Shown: positions 1-9,765, numbered from the stretch's first letter. The stretch is 40,022 nucleotides of DNA from Thermoplasmata archaeon (GCA_021787125.1 JAJYMI010000078.1:1-40022), one strand, 5' to 3'. Program-made: numbers and translations. The notes: a model not told the origin generated them from the letters alone.

Positions 1-37
1 GGTATACAAGCATCTGATAAAATTTAAAAGAAAAAAA

Positions 38-2932
38 TCAGACCTTTAACTGCTTCTTGGGAGGTTTGATTTCCTTGGGTCTCTTTCTCCTGACCGTCAC
101 ATCGTAGTAGATGAACGACAGTACTCCTATTGCTACCACTATACCACCGACGAGTGCTGGAAGTTTCCAGGCCGCCTGTGAGACCGTTATGGCCTCTACC
201 TTGGTGATACCGGTGTTAAAGAATTTCGGTTGTCCAACTGCGTGGATGGTTATGTTCATCGAGTAGCTTCCGGAGGTCGGAGGTACGACCGACAGTGTCA
301 CATTCGCTGACTGATTTGAGGACAGGTTTGTGAATGTCTCGTTCTTCACGAGTTTGCTTCCTATCTTCACTGTCACGTAGTAGGTGGCCGCTGTTGTGAG
401 ACCAACATTCTTGAGATCAAGCTTCAGTACCGAAGATGATCCCTCTACGTAGCTCGTGGGATATGTGACGTTCATTATCTCTACCTCGGGCCCGATCGCG
501 ATCACGCTCAGGCTCTGGGAGTTGGTGCCGTGGTTGCTTGACTGATCGGTCACATTGAGCTTCACGTCGAATACTCCGTTCTGAATGAACGAAAGCGTGA
601 CTGAAGAATTGTTCGATGAAGCGCTGTAAACCTTGTAATCCACATTTGGTTTGGCTACCGTTCCGTTGGAATATGTGAATGACCAGGTGTAAGAAACTAT
701 GTGTCCTCCATTCGGCGCATAAGACTTGGCCCCGTTGACCGTTACGTTCTGATCCTGTTTGATGGACGAGATCACTGCGTGTGACGTCGCGTTGGTTATC
801 TGTACTGTAGCTACTGGAGGAGTTGTGTCATTCACGTGGATTGTAAGGTTGACTGTAAAGGTGTTGCCCACGCCATTCATTACTGTAGCGTATGCATAAT
901 CCAGAGTAGATGTGAGAGTCGGATGACCGAATGTGAAAGATACGTTCGTTCCCGTCTCGCTCGTTCCATTTATGTTCCAGCTGACAGAGATTGGTATGCC
1001 CGTGGCCTGTCCGGATGGGAGAAGATCCTTGGATCCTATAGAGTTGAAGTATACCGTCTGTGTCTGATTGACCCACAGAGTGTACGAAGCTGAAGATGAT
1101 GTTGTGACGTTCATCCTTGCCCCTCCATTCTGTATCACTTTCAGGTTGAATTGCGGGCTGAGAGAGTCTCCGATTATCGTAAAGTTCGTCTGATTGGTGA
1201 CTCCGCTGGAGCTAGTTACCCTGAGTGAAACCGAGTGTGAACCAGAAGTAAAGATGTCCGATATGTTGTAACCATACATCGCATTGCCTGCAATCGACCA
1301 GCTGAAATTCATCTCCTGGTAGTTGTCCATTCCGAGCACGCTGTCGAATGGTATGCTGCTAGCGTTTATGGTGACAGTCTTGCCGACAGGCACAACGAGA
1401 GTGAAGTTTGAAGTCGTGTTTGACGAAATCGTTGACTCAAAAGAACCGCTCCAAGTTGCGGATATCTGGTTCATTCTGAGCAGCGGTTTTTCCTGGGGTG
1501 CGATGTTTATTGTCAGGAATCCGTTTGTGCTGCTATTGGTAATCTCCATAGTTCCTGAGTATCCAGTTACGGTCGCCGTGCTTGAGTCGATGATGTTGGA
1601 TCTCTGATAGGGTGCGGGAATGCTCAACTCGGTCACATAGGTAGTGGCCGTTGTGTTGTCGTTATTCTCGTTTACATAAACACTGATGCTGCTATCGCTC
1701 TTAGCTACCACTTTGGACTGATAATAAGTCGCGGTGTAGCCGAAAACGAACGTGTAACCTGAGCTCGCTGTAAAGTGTGTAGTCGTTCCAGTTGAATTGT
1801 ATGAATAATTGTTGTAAAGCACAGTATTCGCAGTGTTGTACGGAACCGTCACGTTGAGAATCGCCCATAAGTCCGAAGAGGTGATTCCATCCATGTGCAG
1901 CTGGTTGTATAGCGATCCAGCATTGGAGTTAGGAAGGAATGGAAGAACAGTTGCATTCGTCAGAGTAACTCCGCCTGTGATAGTGACATTCTGGAAACCC
2001 GACCCAAACGTTATTGTCTGCGTCTCGACGACGCTAGATGGAGTCAGTGCAACTGCTTGATAGGAAGCTGAACTGCCTGTGGTGACAGGTATAACGTATG
2101 GAAGGTATCCGGGCGAAGATACAACGAGGCTGTAAGTGCCTGCTGCGAGTGAGAGATAATAGTACCCGTTGGTAAATTCGTCAGATCCGAGCAACGTGCC
2201 ACTCTGGTATACTGAGACTTGTACTCTGTTTACAGAGGAGCCCGTAGTGGAAGAAACGGTTCCTTGAACATTGTCCAGGGAAGAAACGTTTGCCACGATA
2301 CTATTGTTGGAATTGCTTGATGTTACAGAGATTGATTCTGAGTAAAATGCCTTCGAAGTAGAGTTGTACTCAACCGTCAGTGTCTGAGAACCCGAAACTG
2401 TTGTGACTGCATATCCAGAGTTGGCGTTGGAGGAGTTAACCTTCGACGCGGTCATTTCAAGTCCGTTTGGCAAAGTGAGATATACGGACGCAACCTGTGA
2501 ATATGAAATTCCTTTCACGGTCACATAGACATAAGTTGACGCATCCGAATAGCTCAGACTCACATCCTTCAGAACTGAACTACCAACATAGGCAGTCCCA
2601 TTGTCCTTGACATTTATGCTTGTGTGATTCGCACTATAGACAATGGAAGAAGAGGAAACATACTGGCTAGGTGCATAAATTATGTAACTTCCGGGATATA
2701 CCGAAAATCCAACCTTTGGATTCGATGTGCCGCTAGCTAGAACAACTCCGTTCACGTTCTCGAGCTGAATTTTTACTCCACTCGCTGGAGATATTCCATT
2801 CCCCAGCACATTAAAGTTAAATGTTACCTTATCCGCTCCCTGTACTTGGCCGAGTGCCGCTCCCAAGAGTCCTCCCATCACCATTATGGTGATGACGAAC
2901 AGAGCTGCTATTTTAATTGGTTTCTTAAGCAT
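38..2932 (-). CDS. Large secreted/cell-surface protein with beta-sandwich (PKD/CARDB/carboxypeptidase-regulatory-like) repeats and C-terminal TM anchor
   Basis: 964-aa ORF; N-terminal signal/TM (IAALFVITIMVMGGLLGAALG), many N-x-S/T sequons, PKD-like segments (YTWSFTYSNG, FDVKLNVTDQSSNHG), C-terminal TM (LPALVGGIVVAIGVLSFIYY) followed by a Lys/Arg-rich tail. SD-like AGGGGGT upstream of ATG. Confidence 0.85.
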   Translation of the reverse strand: MLKKPIKIAALFVITIMVMGGLLGAALGQVQGADKVTFNFNVLGNGISPASGVKIQLENVNGVVLASGTSNPKVGFSVYPGSYIIYAPSQYVSSSSIVYSANHTSINVKDNGTAYVGSSVLKDVSLSYSDASTYVYVTVKGISYSQVASVYLTLPNGLEMTASKVNSSNANSGYAVTTVSGSQTLTVEYNSTSKAFYSESISVTSSNSNNSIVANVSSLDNVQGTVSSTTGSSVNRVQVSVYQSGTLLGSDEFTNGYYYLSLAAGTYSLVVSSPGYLPYVIPVTTGSSASYQAVALTPSSVVETQTITFGSGFQNVTITGGVTLTNATVLPFLPNSNAGSLYNQLHMDGITSSDLWAILNVTVPYNTANTVLYNNYSYNSTGTTTHFTASSGYTFVFGYTATYYQSKVVAKSDSSISVYVNENNDNTTATTYVTELSIPAPYQRSNIIDSSTATVTGYSGTMEITNSSTNGFLTINIAPQEKPLLRMNQISATWSGSFESTISSNTTSNFTLVVPVGKTVTINASSIPFDSVLGMDNYQEMNFSWSIAGNAMYGYNISDIFTSGSHSVSLRVTSSSGVTNQTNFTIIGDSLSPQFNLKVIQNGGARMNVTTSSSASYTLWVNQTQTVYFNSIGSKDLLPSGQATGIPISVSWNINGTSETGTNVSFTFGHPTLTSTLDYAYATVMNGVGNTFTVNLTIHVNDTTPPVATVQITNATSHAVISSIKQDQNVTVNGAKSYAPNGGHIVSYTWSFTYSNGTVAKPNVDYKVYSASSNNSSVTLSFIQNGVFDVKLNVTDQSSNHGTNSQSLSVIAIGPEVEIMNVTYPTSYVEGSSSVLKLDLKNVGLTTAATYYVTVKIGSKLVKNETFTNLSSNQSANVTLSVVPPTSGSYSMNITIHAVGQPKFFNTGITKVEAITVSQAAWKLPALVGGIVVAIGVLSFIYYDVTVRRKRPKEIKPPKKQLKV

Positions 2933-3047
2933 CTTGGTATTACCCCCTAAAGATGTCTGGTAATTATAATTACTATTAAACAGTTGTTATGATTTTTCCT
3001 TGCTCTAAAATTTATATTTACTATAAATTATGTTTTATATCCATAAT

Positions 3048-3935
3048 ATGTCGAAAACGATTAAATTTGAGATTCGTCTTTGGCATCCCGTGAGCAGACT
3101 TAGGTTAGTGGTAGCATTCATCTTCCTCTTCTCAATCTTCGCAATAGCTGGATTGATCATTGGATATCTGGTAGGAAACGTCGTAGACCTTCTGATTATC
3201 TTTGTGGCATTCGCGGCCCTGATGAATTTGTTTTCCTATTTCTTTTCCTACAAGTTGGTCATGTGGAGTTACCACGCGAGAATCATACAGGAAAACGAAG
3301 ATCCGAGACTCTTCGCAATGGTAAGAGATGTTGCCCAAAATGCCGGCATTCCCGCCCCGCAGATCGCTATCGCAAACCTTCCGGTCCCTAATGCATTCGC
3401 GACAGGTCGAAGCAAGAAAAAGGCCTACATTGTCTTCACGAGAACTATACTAGACGGTCTGAACGAGAGAGAACTGAGGGGAGTCATAGGGCACGAGTTA
3501 GGACACATCAAGCACAATGACATACTGGTGGTGACCGTTGCTGCGACGATTGCGTCAGCACTCATGATCGGAGCCAGGATATTCGGATTCAATGCCTTGT
3601 TCGGTGGAAGAAGAAGTGGACAGGACCTGATTGTAATGGTCGTACTACTCATCGCAGCGGTGGGTGCGATGATGCTGCAACTAGCGATCTCAAGACAGAG
3701 AGAACTCTACGCAGACGAACACGGGGCAAGGGTCAATAATACTTCTGAGGGATTGATTAGTGCACTGATGAAGCTGGAAAACTGGAACAGTAGAAATCCA
3801 ATGCGGAGCGGTAATCCCGCAACTTCGAGCCTATTCATTGTCAACCCGCTCGGCGGATCGACCGTAAAGAGACTGTTTTCCACTCACCCATCCACCGAAG
3901 TCAGGATCAAGAAGTTGAGAGAACTAGGAATCTGA
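3048..3935 (+). CDS. htpX: HtpX-like M48 family membrane zinc metalloprotease
   Basis: HExxH motif VIGHELGHIKHND, downstream SRQRELYADEHGARV, several TM segments. ORF track starts at 3030; ATG at 3048 (MSKTIKFE) is equally plausible. Confidence 0.93.
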   Translation: MSKTIKFEIRLWHPVSRLRLVVAFIFLFSIFAIAGLIIGYLVGNVVDLLIIFVAFAALMNLFSYFFSYKLVMWSYHARIIQENEDPRLFAMVRDVAQNAGIPAPQIAIANLPVPNAFATGRSKKKAYIVFTRTILDGLNERELRGVIGHELGHIKHNDILVVTVAATIASALMIGARIFGFNALFGGRRSGQDLIVMVVLLIAAVGAMMLQLAISRQRELYADEHGARVNNTSEGLISALMKLENWNSRNPMRSGNPATSSLFIVNPLGGSTVKRLFSTHPSTEVRIKKLRELGI

Positions 3936-4880
3936 TCAGTCCGTCTGTTTCGAATCGGATGACCTCTCTTCTGCCTCGACATAGATTCTCTCCACGAATG
4001 GAACGGATGACTTTATCGATTGCTCTATCTCATCGATGGCCCTCTCAATTTCGCCAGTGCTCATTCCATCTTTGAAGTTCAGATCCATTGCCAACAGCAC
4101 CTTTTCAGGACCTTGGTAGATCGCCTTGATGTCCAGAATCTTGTTCACCGATCTGTTCGAGTTGAGAATTGCCTCAATCTTCTTTTGGTCCGTCGCAGAA
4201 ATTCCTTCCCCTATTAGTAGATCCTTGCTCTTTTTCGAAAGATACACTCCGGACGTCATCATTATGATGCCTATTACGATCGAAGAGGATGCGTCGTATA
4301 CGTTGTTCCTCGTGATGAGAGATAGACTGATGCCAAGGAAAGCAGTTACCACCCCTGCTAGCGCTGCAGTGTCTTCAATGAGAGCTGTCAGGAGTACCGG
4401 ATCTCTGAAGTCCTTCATGAATGAGAATGCATCTTGATAACCTTGCCTGCGGTACCTGGAGATAAAAATTCGAGTGGATATCAGGAGGACATATCCATCC
4501 ACTGCAAACGAAAAGGCGAGAACAAGATATGCGTAGGTCGGATCTGTAATCCTGTAGGTTGTCGTCAGCTTTATTACGCCCTCCACGAATGTCAATACCC
4601 CAGAAATCCCGAAAACGAGGATCGCCACAACAAATGACCAGAAGAACTGTTCCCTCCCCCTTCCGAACGGGAACTTGGATGCATCCTTCTTTGAGCTCAG
4701 GTTGTAACCAAGCAACAGGAGGAACTGGTTTACTGTATCAGAAGTTGAGTGGATGGCCTCTGCCAGAATGGCAGCACTCCCGCTAAATATCGCTGCGATG
4801 TATTTTGAGACAGCTATCAGCAAATCTCCAAGAAGCGCCCGAATGACTACGCTTCTGGTCGTGGTCTTTTCTAGAGCCAT
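3936..4880 (-). CDS. Cation diffusion facilitator family transporter
   Basis: CDF signature AAILAEAIHSTSDTVNQFLLLLG with multiple TM helices and a C-terminal cytoplasmic domain. Confidence 0.92.
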   Translation of the reverse strand: MALEKTTTRSVVIRALLGDLLIAVSKYIAAIFSGSAAILAEAIHSTSDTVNQFLLLLGYNLSSKKDASKFPFGRGREQFFWSFVVAILVFGISGVLTFVEGVIKLTTTYRITDPTYAYLVLAFSFAVDGYVLLISTRIFISRYRRQGYQDAFSFMKDFRDPVLLTALIEDTAALAGVVTAFLGISLSLITRNNVYDASSSIVIGIIMMTSGVYLSKKSKDLLIGEGISATDQKKIEAILNSNRSVNKILDIKAIYQGPEKVLLAMDLNFKDGMSTGEIERAIDEIEQSIKSSVPFVERIYVEAEERSSDSKQTD

Positions 4881-4938
4881 CTTTGATTTCTTCTATTGAG
4901 TATTAAGAATTCCATTATTAAAATTAAAGGTTGTCTGG

Positions 4939-5208
4939 CTAAGAAATTAGTGAAACTTCCTCTACTTCCACTTCGCCAATGTCTTGGAAAGAACGGATTC
5001 TTTGCTCGACGCTATCGACGAGCCCACCCTCGTCGCCCATGATTACTATGATCTTCAGGACCTTTATGCCAAATGCGAGTTCTTCGATGCTGCTCTTGCC
5101 TAGAGCAAAGTTCCTGGAGAGATCAGTCTTGAGGCTCTTTTCAATGCTTGATAGATCCTTGGTCTCATCTGAAGGCATTATCTTAAATGATACTGCGACC
5201 TTGCCCAA
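4939..5208 (-). CDS. ef1b: Translation elongation factor aEF-1 beta
   Basis: 89 aa; MGKVAVSFKIMPSD...ELAFGIKVLKIIVIMGDEGG matches the archaeal EF-1beta pattern. TTG start 3 nt after the upstream zinc-ribbon gene. Confidence 0.92.
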   Translation of the reverse strand: MGKVAVSFKIMPSDETKDLSSIEKSLKTDLSRNFALGKSSIEELAFGIKVLKIIVIMGDEGGLVDSVEQRIRSFQDIGEVEVEEVSLIS

Positions 5209-5210
5209 AA

Positions 5211-5384
5211 CTACGGCCCCCTAAAACCGCACTTGGGGCATGTGTACTGGACGGACAGTTCCCTACAGTTGTTGCATCTGCTTATCGTATCCTGACCACA
5301 AGAGGGGCACTTGAAAGCGGTCGCTCCTCTTTCCTGTAGACCAGTACCACACGATGTACAGAACTCAGTTGCATTGATTTCCAT
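5211..5384 (-). CDS. Small zinc-ribbon protein (four CxxC-type knuckles), next to aEF-1 beta
   Basis: Not in ORF track (57 aa). Hand translation: MEINATEFCTSCGTGLQERGATAFKCPSCGQDTISRCNNCRELSVQYTCPKCGFRGP. Four CxxC motifs; contiguous with aEF-1beta as is common in archaea. Confidence 0.88.
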   Translation of the reverse strand: MEINATEFCTSCGTGLQERGATAFKCPSCGQDTISRCNNCRELSVQYTCPKCGFRGP

Positions 5385-5436
5385 GAGGCATGCGTATGCC
5401 TTTAGGCATAAAAAGGATGCTGGTTTCTCTCTCTTC

Positions 5437-7167
5437 TCAGCTTCCCCAGAACGGACTCGTCTTCCGTCTGAGATTCCTTATATCATCCATGATCATTTTC
5501 TCGTCGATGGTCAGTTCCTCTTCCTTGAGGATTCTGAAGTCACGTTCGTTGATGTCAGAGTAGAGAATGTCTCCCTCCTTGAGCTGTCTTCCTATCGTTA
5601 TGCCGTCCATTGCTATCGCGACCTCATCCCCCTGCTTGGCTTCATCAAGTGATTGCTCTCCCGTTCTGATACTCTTGACGGGCCCCACATTTGAGCCCTC
5701 TATCTTCATGAGTTGAGTCTTCACCCTCAGTTTACCGCCGATGATCCTTACTCCGAATATTGCAGGTTTCGATATTCTGAAGACGTTCCCCTCCATGATA
5801 AGAAGTTTACAGGGGAATGTCATCGCCTTCCTCTTTTCTTCCAGCTCTCTCTGCCTGATCTCTTCTCTTGCCTTGACGAGGTCGTCCTTTATGGAGTAGA
5901 TGATCCTGTTTTCTATGACCTTCACGTCCGAGACGTCCTTTACCTCGACTGGGACGTTGAATGCTATTATGATCTTGTTTTCCCGGGAAGAATTGGTACT
6001 AGCCTCCGTGAAATCTCTCTTAGAAACGGGTCCAACCTCTGCCTTCTTTATTGGTACGCTGATTCTGCCAAGCTCGTACACAAGCGCTTCAAGACCCCCT
6101 ACCGTGTCTGCCTTCGCCACGATGCCTTCTGAAGAGGGCTTGAACGTGCTCTTGATCGCATCTTCTATCGACTTTTTCAGCAGTATGAGATCTCCAGAAG
6201 CTTCCTTGAATGGACTACCTGGAATGACTCCGCCTTCTCCCTGGAACAGCACCCTTATACCAGACGCAGCTCTAACTTCTGATACTGGAAGGAATCTATC
6301 TCTAGGGTCCCTTATCTCGTCCAGAGGCTTTGGTTTGAATATTCCCTTCACCTTCAGTGCCCTTATTCCATCGACCGTTCCGGTGAAGACCGTTTCGCCT
6401 CTCTTTATGATTCCGCTGTAGAGTATCGCGTCAGATACCTCCCCCATCCCCTTCTCTTCTCTGACTTCTAGGATCGTCCCCTCAGCTGTCTCGTCCTCGT
6501 TTCTGAGCTGTGATTCCAGAAAAGTCTGAGCCAAACCGGAGAGCACCATCAGAAGATCAGGTACACCGTAACCCGACTTTGCCGATAGGGGCACTATCGC
6601 GATGTTTCTCGTGAAGTCCGAAATTCTGTCGTACCTGTCAGCACTGAATCCCTCCCTGTAGAGCTGGGAGGATAGCTGGAAGATCTTGTTGTCCAGTTCC
6701 TCTAGCTTTGATGATTCCAGGTTTTTGGTGGAGGGAATGAAAGCTCCCTTCATACCAGAGAATCCCTCGAGGAGATCAACCTTGTTCGCGGCAACGACGA
6801 AAGGCGTCTTGAACCTCTTGAGGACTTCAAGAGATTCTCTCGTCTGAGGCATGATTCCCTCTCTGACATCTATGACCAGCACAGCTATGTCAGCAATAGA
6901 TCCTCCCCTTATCCTCAAACTCGAAAATGATTCGTGCCCGGGAGTGTCTATGAAGAGCAGTCCTGGAATCTTGAAACCTCTTTCGCCTATAATGTCCTTG
7001 CAGATCCGCACGATTTCCTGAATCGGGACCTCAGTGGCTCCGATGTGCTGGGTGATTCCGCCCGCCTCTCGGGCCGCAACCACTCCCCCCCTTATGTTAT
7101 CCAGGAGCGAAGTCTTGCCATGGTCCACATGGCCCAGAACCCCTACTATCGGTTGCCTTACCCACAT
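5437..7167 (-). CDS. infB: Translation initiation factor aIF5B (IF-2 family GTPase)
   Basis: GTPase motifs [31 protein letters not shown]; 576-aa IF2/eIF5B architecture. Confidence 0.95.
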   Translation of the reverse strand: MWVRQPIVGVLGHVDHGKTSLLDNIRGGVVAAREAGGITQHIGATEVPIQEIVRICKDIIGERGFKIPGLLFIDTPGHESFSSLRIRGGSIADIAVLVIDVREGIMPQTRESLEVLKRFKTPFVVAANKVDLLEGFSGMKGAFIPSTKNLESSKLEELDNKIFQLSSQLYREGFSADRYDRISDFTRNIAIVPLSAKSGYGVPDLLMVLSGLAQTFLESQLRNEDETAEGTILEVREEKGMGEVSDAILYSGIIKRGETVFTGTVDGIRALKVKGIFKPKPLDEIRDPRDRFLPVSEVRAASGIRVLFQGEGGVIPGSPFKEASGDLILLKKSIEDAIKSTFKPSSEGIVAKADTVGGLEALVYELGRISVPIKKAEVGPVSKRDFTEASTNSSRENKIIIAFNVPVEVKDVSDVKVIENRIIYSIKDDLVKAREEIRQRELEEKRKAMTFPCKLLIMEGNVFRISKPAIFGVRIIGGKLRVKTQLMKIEGSNVGPVKSIRTGEQSLDEAKQGDEVAIAMDGITIGRQLKEGDILYSDINERDFRILKEEELTIDEKMIMDDIRNLRRKTSPFWGS

Positions 7168-7173
7168 TAGAAA

Positions 7174-7635
7174 TCACAGCCAATCTTTATCTGCCCTCTC
7201 GTAGCTAAGTATCTCTTTCTCTTCGAAGAAGATGGGAATTTCGTAATTGGCTGATTCCTCGGAGTCGCTCGCGTGAATGAGATTGAAGTCGATCCCCGTG
7301 GAGTAGTCGCCCCTGATAGTGCCCGGTTCTGCCTTTGCACCGTTTGTAGCTCCCACCAGCTTTCTCACGATCTCTATGCTGTTGTTACCTTCGACAACCA
7401 TAGCAACAAGTGGACTTGAAGTGATATAGTTTAACAGGGAATCGTAGAAAGGCTTTCCCTTGTGCACTGCGTAGTGTCTCTCTGCCCTGGGCCTGTCCAA
7501 CCTCATGAGCTTCATCGCAACTACCTTGAGTCCCTTGTCTTCAAATCTTGAAATTATCTGGCCGACCTTTGATCTGGCGACACCATCTGGTTTTATCAAA
7601 ACTAGAGTTCTCAAGGAATCCACCGCCGCCACTAA
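7174..7635 (-). CDS. ndk: Nucleoside diphosphate kinase
   Basis: [43 protein letters not shown]. The 214-aa ORF is over-extended; a GTG start overlapping the eL24 stop (TAGTG) near 7635 is likely. Confidence 0.92.
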   Translation of the reverse strand, partial: LVAAVDSLRTLVLIKPDGVARSKVGQIISRFEDKGLKVVAMKLMRLDRPRAERHYAVHKGKPFYDSLLNYITSSPLVAMVVEGNNSIEIVRKLVGATNGAKAEPGTIRGDYSTGIDFNLIHASDSEESANYEIPIFFEEKEILSYERADKDWL

Positions 7636-7931
7636 TTCTCTTTCGGAGCTTCCACAGCTCCTTGGTCTTCTTCCTTCTTTTCTGGCTCTGCTGGAGCAGC
7701 TGGCTTCTGAGGTATATCCTTTGAATACTTTATCCTCTGTGCCTTTTCCTCTCTTCCCTCTTCGGTCCACCTCACCCGTCTGGGTTCCCGGCGGAGCTTG
7801 AGGAAGTTCTTCTCGCACTTTGAGTTGTCAAAATAAAGTACGGACCCATCTCGCTTGATGTACATCTTCCCGGTTCCGTGTTCTATCTTAGATCCGCAGA
7901 ATGAACAGTACCTAGTTTCCATGGGTATCAC
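7632..7931 (-). CDS. rpl24e: Ribosomal protein eL24
   Basis: [53 protein letters not shown]; eL24 zinc-binding core, Ala/Pro/Glu/Lys-rich tail. Confidence 0.95.
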   Translation of the reverse strand: MIPMETRYCSFCGSKIEHGTGKMYIKRDGSVLYFDNSKCEKNFLKLRREPRRVRWTEEGREEKAQRIKYSKDIPQKPAAPAEPEKKEEDQGAVEAPKEN

Positions 7932-8140
7932 CTCACCGACAGTTTCCTTGCTTCTCTGGCAGTTTCTTTAAGCATCAATATGTCTCCGATCCTGACGGGA
8001 CCCATAACGTTTCTCGTGAGAACTCTTCCCTGGTCTCCGCCCGCCAGTACCTTTATCTTGACCTGAGTGGCTTCCCCTGCCATTCCCGTCCTGCCGACGA
8101 GTTCCACAACCTCGCATGGAATGGCGTCGTTCTCTGCCAT
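7928..8140 (-). CDS. rps28e: Ribosomal protein eS28
   Basis: 70 aa; [57 protein letters not shown]. Confidence 0.96.
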   Translation of the reverse strand: MAENDAIPCEVVELVGRTGMAGEATQVKIKVLAGGDQGRVLTRNVMGPVRIGDILMLKETAREARKLSVR

Positions 8141-8153
8141 GTTTTATCACTCT

Positions 8154-8522
8154 TTATTTCTTGATTTCCTTGAACTTGTCCGTCAACTCAGTGAGGAGCT
8201 GCTTCCCATTGCCTGGTTCCACTATGGCAACGGTAGCGGAGCTCTTGAGCTTGACCTTCTGTCCAAGGTCCTCTTTCTTTTGAACGTAGAAATATGGTAT
8301 TCCTTTCTCTTCGCAAAGCAGCGGGATATGGAGCACAACCTCTGGCGGTTGTATGTCTTCTGCTATAACAACTATCTTTGCCTCTCCCCTCTCGACAACC
8401 TTTGTTACTTCGTTCGTTCCTTTCCTGATCTTCCCAGTTTCTGAAGAAATCTCTACGAGTTGTAGTGCTTTCGTCCTTACATCATCCGGGGTCTGGAATC
8501 TAACATAACTAGTTTCTGCCAT
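8154..8522 (-). CDS. rpl7ae: Ribosomal protein L7Ae (kink-turn-binding)
   Basis: GTNEVTKVVERGEAKIVVIAEDIQPPEVVLHIPLLCEEKGIPYFYV; strong SD GGAGGT and upstream TATA-like box on the minus strand. Confidence 0.96.
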   Translation of the reverse strand: MAETSYVRFQTPDDVRTKALQLVEISSETGKIRKGTNEVTKVVERGEAKIVVIAEDIQPPEVVLHIPLLCEEKGIPYFYVQKKEDLGQKVKLKSSATVAIVEPGNGKQLLTELTDKFKEIKK

Positions 8523-8575
8523 TATTTTACCTCCTTCACTATTTCAGTCATTGGTCTTTGGGTAATTTGAGAGAA

Positions 8576-8584
8576 TATAAAAAG
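8576..8584 (-). promoter_or_regulatory. TATA-like promoter of the L7Ae-S28e-L24e-ndk-infB cluster
   Basis: CTTTTTATA on the minus strand, about 55-60 nt upstream of the L7Ae ATG, leaving a short leader with SD GAAGGAGGT. Confidence 0.5.
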
Positions 8585-8728
8585 TTTGGGCGATATCTAG
8601 CCATTGATGATACCCAAATCTTCACTCCATCTCATTCAGCGGGGATTCCCTTTCGGGAGATTGCGGCCTGAGCTGTGTGACTCTGATTCTCATCTTACTC
8701 ACATCTTAGCGGGGGACTAGTTGAACGG

Positions 8729-8758
8729 GTGACATTCTGAGGTCCCGTCTCTTGTCAC
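8729..8758 (-). terminator. Inverted repeat directly downstream of the 305-aa surface protein gene (possible terminator or RNA hairpin)
   Basis: GTGACA...TGTCAC 6-bp arms with an inner GAG/CTC pairing, 2 nt past the stop codon at 8760. Confidence 0.35.
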
Positions 8759-8759
8759 A

Positions 8760-9677
8760 TTATGCAGTCACCGAGACGAGCGTGTTGTCGATCCTCAGAT
8801 CTATCTTGTAAGACTTCTCAAGATTGGAGTTGACGAGATACATCGTGTAGTTGCCCTTCATAAGATTGATCGAATACTGACCGTTTCCAGGTATCGTGAT
8901 GTTAAGGTCCGAGATTATCAGATTCGCGCCTGAAGAGAGATTCTGGACATTGATCTTCAGAGTCAGTGGCGGGGAGTTGTATATGTTTACGGTATCTGAC
9001 TTCATGTAGACGTAGGAGGTGTAATTAGACACGTTATGGGAGAACAGGTACCAGTTGGTTATGTAGCCGGTGGAATTCGACGCACGATACTGTATGTCAG
9101 AAAAGTTGTAAGCGATGCTTGGAAACTCATTGGTGAAATTGTATATCTCTTCGTAGACCGTAAGACCAGCGTATGAATGGTTTCCAATCGCTTCGTTCGG
9201 AGCCATTGAAAAATAGTTCCCTCCCGTGTCTGCCGTGAAGGAGGTGTTGTCAAACGTGAAGGTGACAGCCCCCTTGCTTGCAGACATGGAGAGCAGATAA
9301 TCGCCCGGAGTTATGGGAAACCATCCTCTCTTTATGTAATGGTACTGGATGGACCCGTTGACCAGCGTGGTGTACGAATATGTCGAGTAGAAAGAGCCGT
9401 AAAGTGAAGCGATTCCCAGCTGATCGTAGCTCTGGTTGCTGTCCCATATCGAGAGTATGACATAGTAGACGTTGCCTCTTAGGTTTGCACCGCTCTGGAA
9501 TGAAACCTTTGCAGATACGTAGTTGACGTGCTTGGTTGTCCCGCCATAAAAGGCCCCGAGGTATATGTGATTTCCAGTCTGTGTCTTGTGATCTGCCTGA
9601 TTCTCGTAGAATATGTAGAATCCTGAAGCTGCGACGACGACTACTATCGCTACGAGAATGACAGCGTAGTACTTCAT
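8760..9677 (-). CDS. Secreted/membrane-anchored protein of unknown function, sequon-rich
   Basis: N-terminal TM (YYAVILVAIVVVVAASGFYIFY), many N-x-S/T. TATA-like TTTTTAAG about 20 nt upstream suggests a leaderless transcript. Confidence 0.8.
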   Translation of the reverse strand: MKYYAVILVAIVVVVAASGFYIFYENQADHKTQTGNHIYLGAFYGGTTKHVNYVSAKVSFQSGANLRGNVYYVILSIWDSNQSYDQLGIASLYGSFYSTYSYTTLVNGSIQYHYIKRGWFPITPGDYLLSMSASKGAVTFTFDNTSFTADTGGNYFSMAPNEAIGNHSYAGLTVYEEIYNFTNEFPSIAYNFSDIQYRASNSTGYITNWYLFSHNVSNYTSYVYMKSDTVNIYNSPPLTLKINVQNLSSGANLIISDLNITIPGNGQYSINLMKGNYTMYLVNSNLEKSYKIDLRIDNTLVSVTA

Positions 9678-9765
9678 TGCGTTGGGAACGATAGGTCTTA
9701 AAAATAGTTTTGGTAATTGGTAGGAGGCAAGGAATGTTGATTTAGATGTTCATGATACCTTCAGA

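Noticed and set aside
828-2060. Several ORFs inside and antisense or out-of-frame to the 964-aa surface protein gene
   Set aside because: Alternate-frame ORFs within a long open coding frame; no recognisable protein signature.
5311-6421. Plus-strand ORFs antisense to infB (up to 173 aa)
   Set aside because: Antisense to a well-conserved gene; low-complexity Ser/Phe/Leu-rich products typical of spurious reverse frames.
7968-8150. 60-aa minus-strand ORF overlapping eS28
   Set aside because: Out-of-frame reading of eS28, which is unambiguous.
7174-8522. Translation gene cluster (L7Ae-S28e-L24e-ndk-infB) as a novel arrangement
   Set aside because: This order is a known conserved archaeal neighbourhood.
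8590-8758. 5S rRNA, tRNA or C/D box sRNA in the L7Ae upstream region
   Set aside because: No 5S core or T-loop (GGTTCRA) motif, and C-like and D-like boxes are too far apart or out of order.
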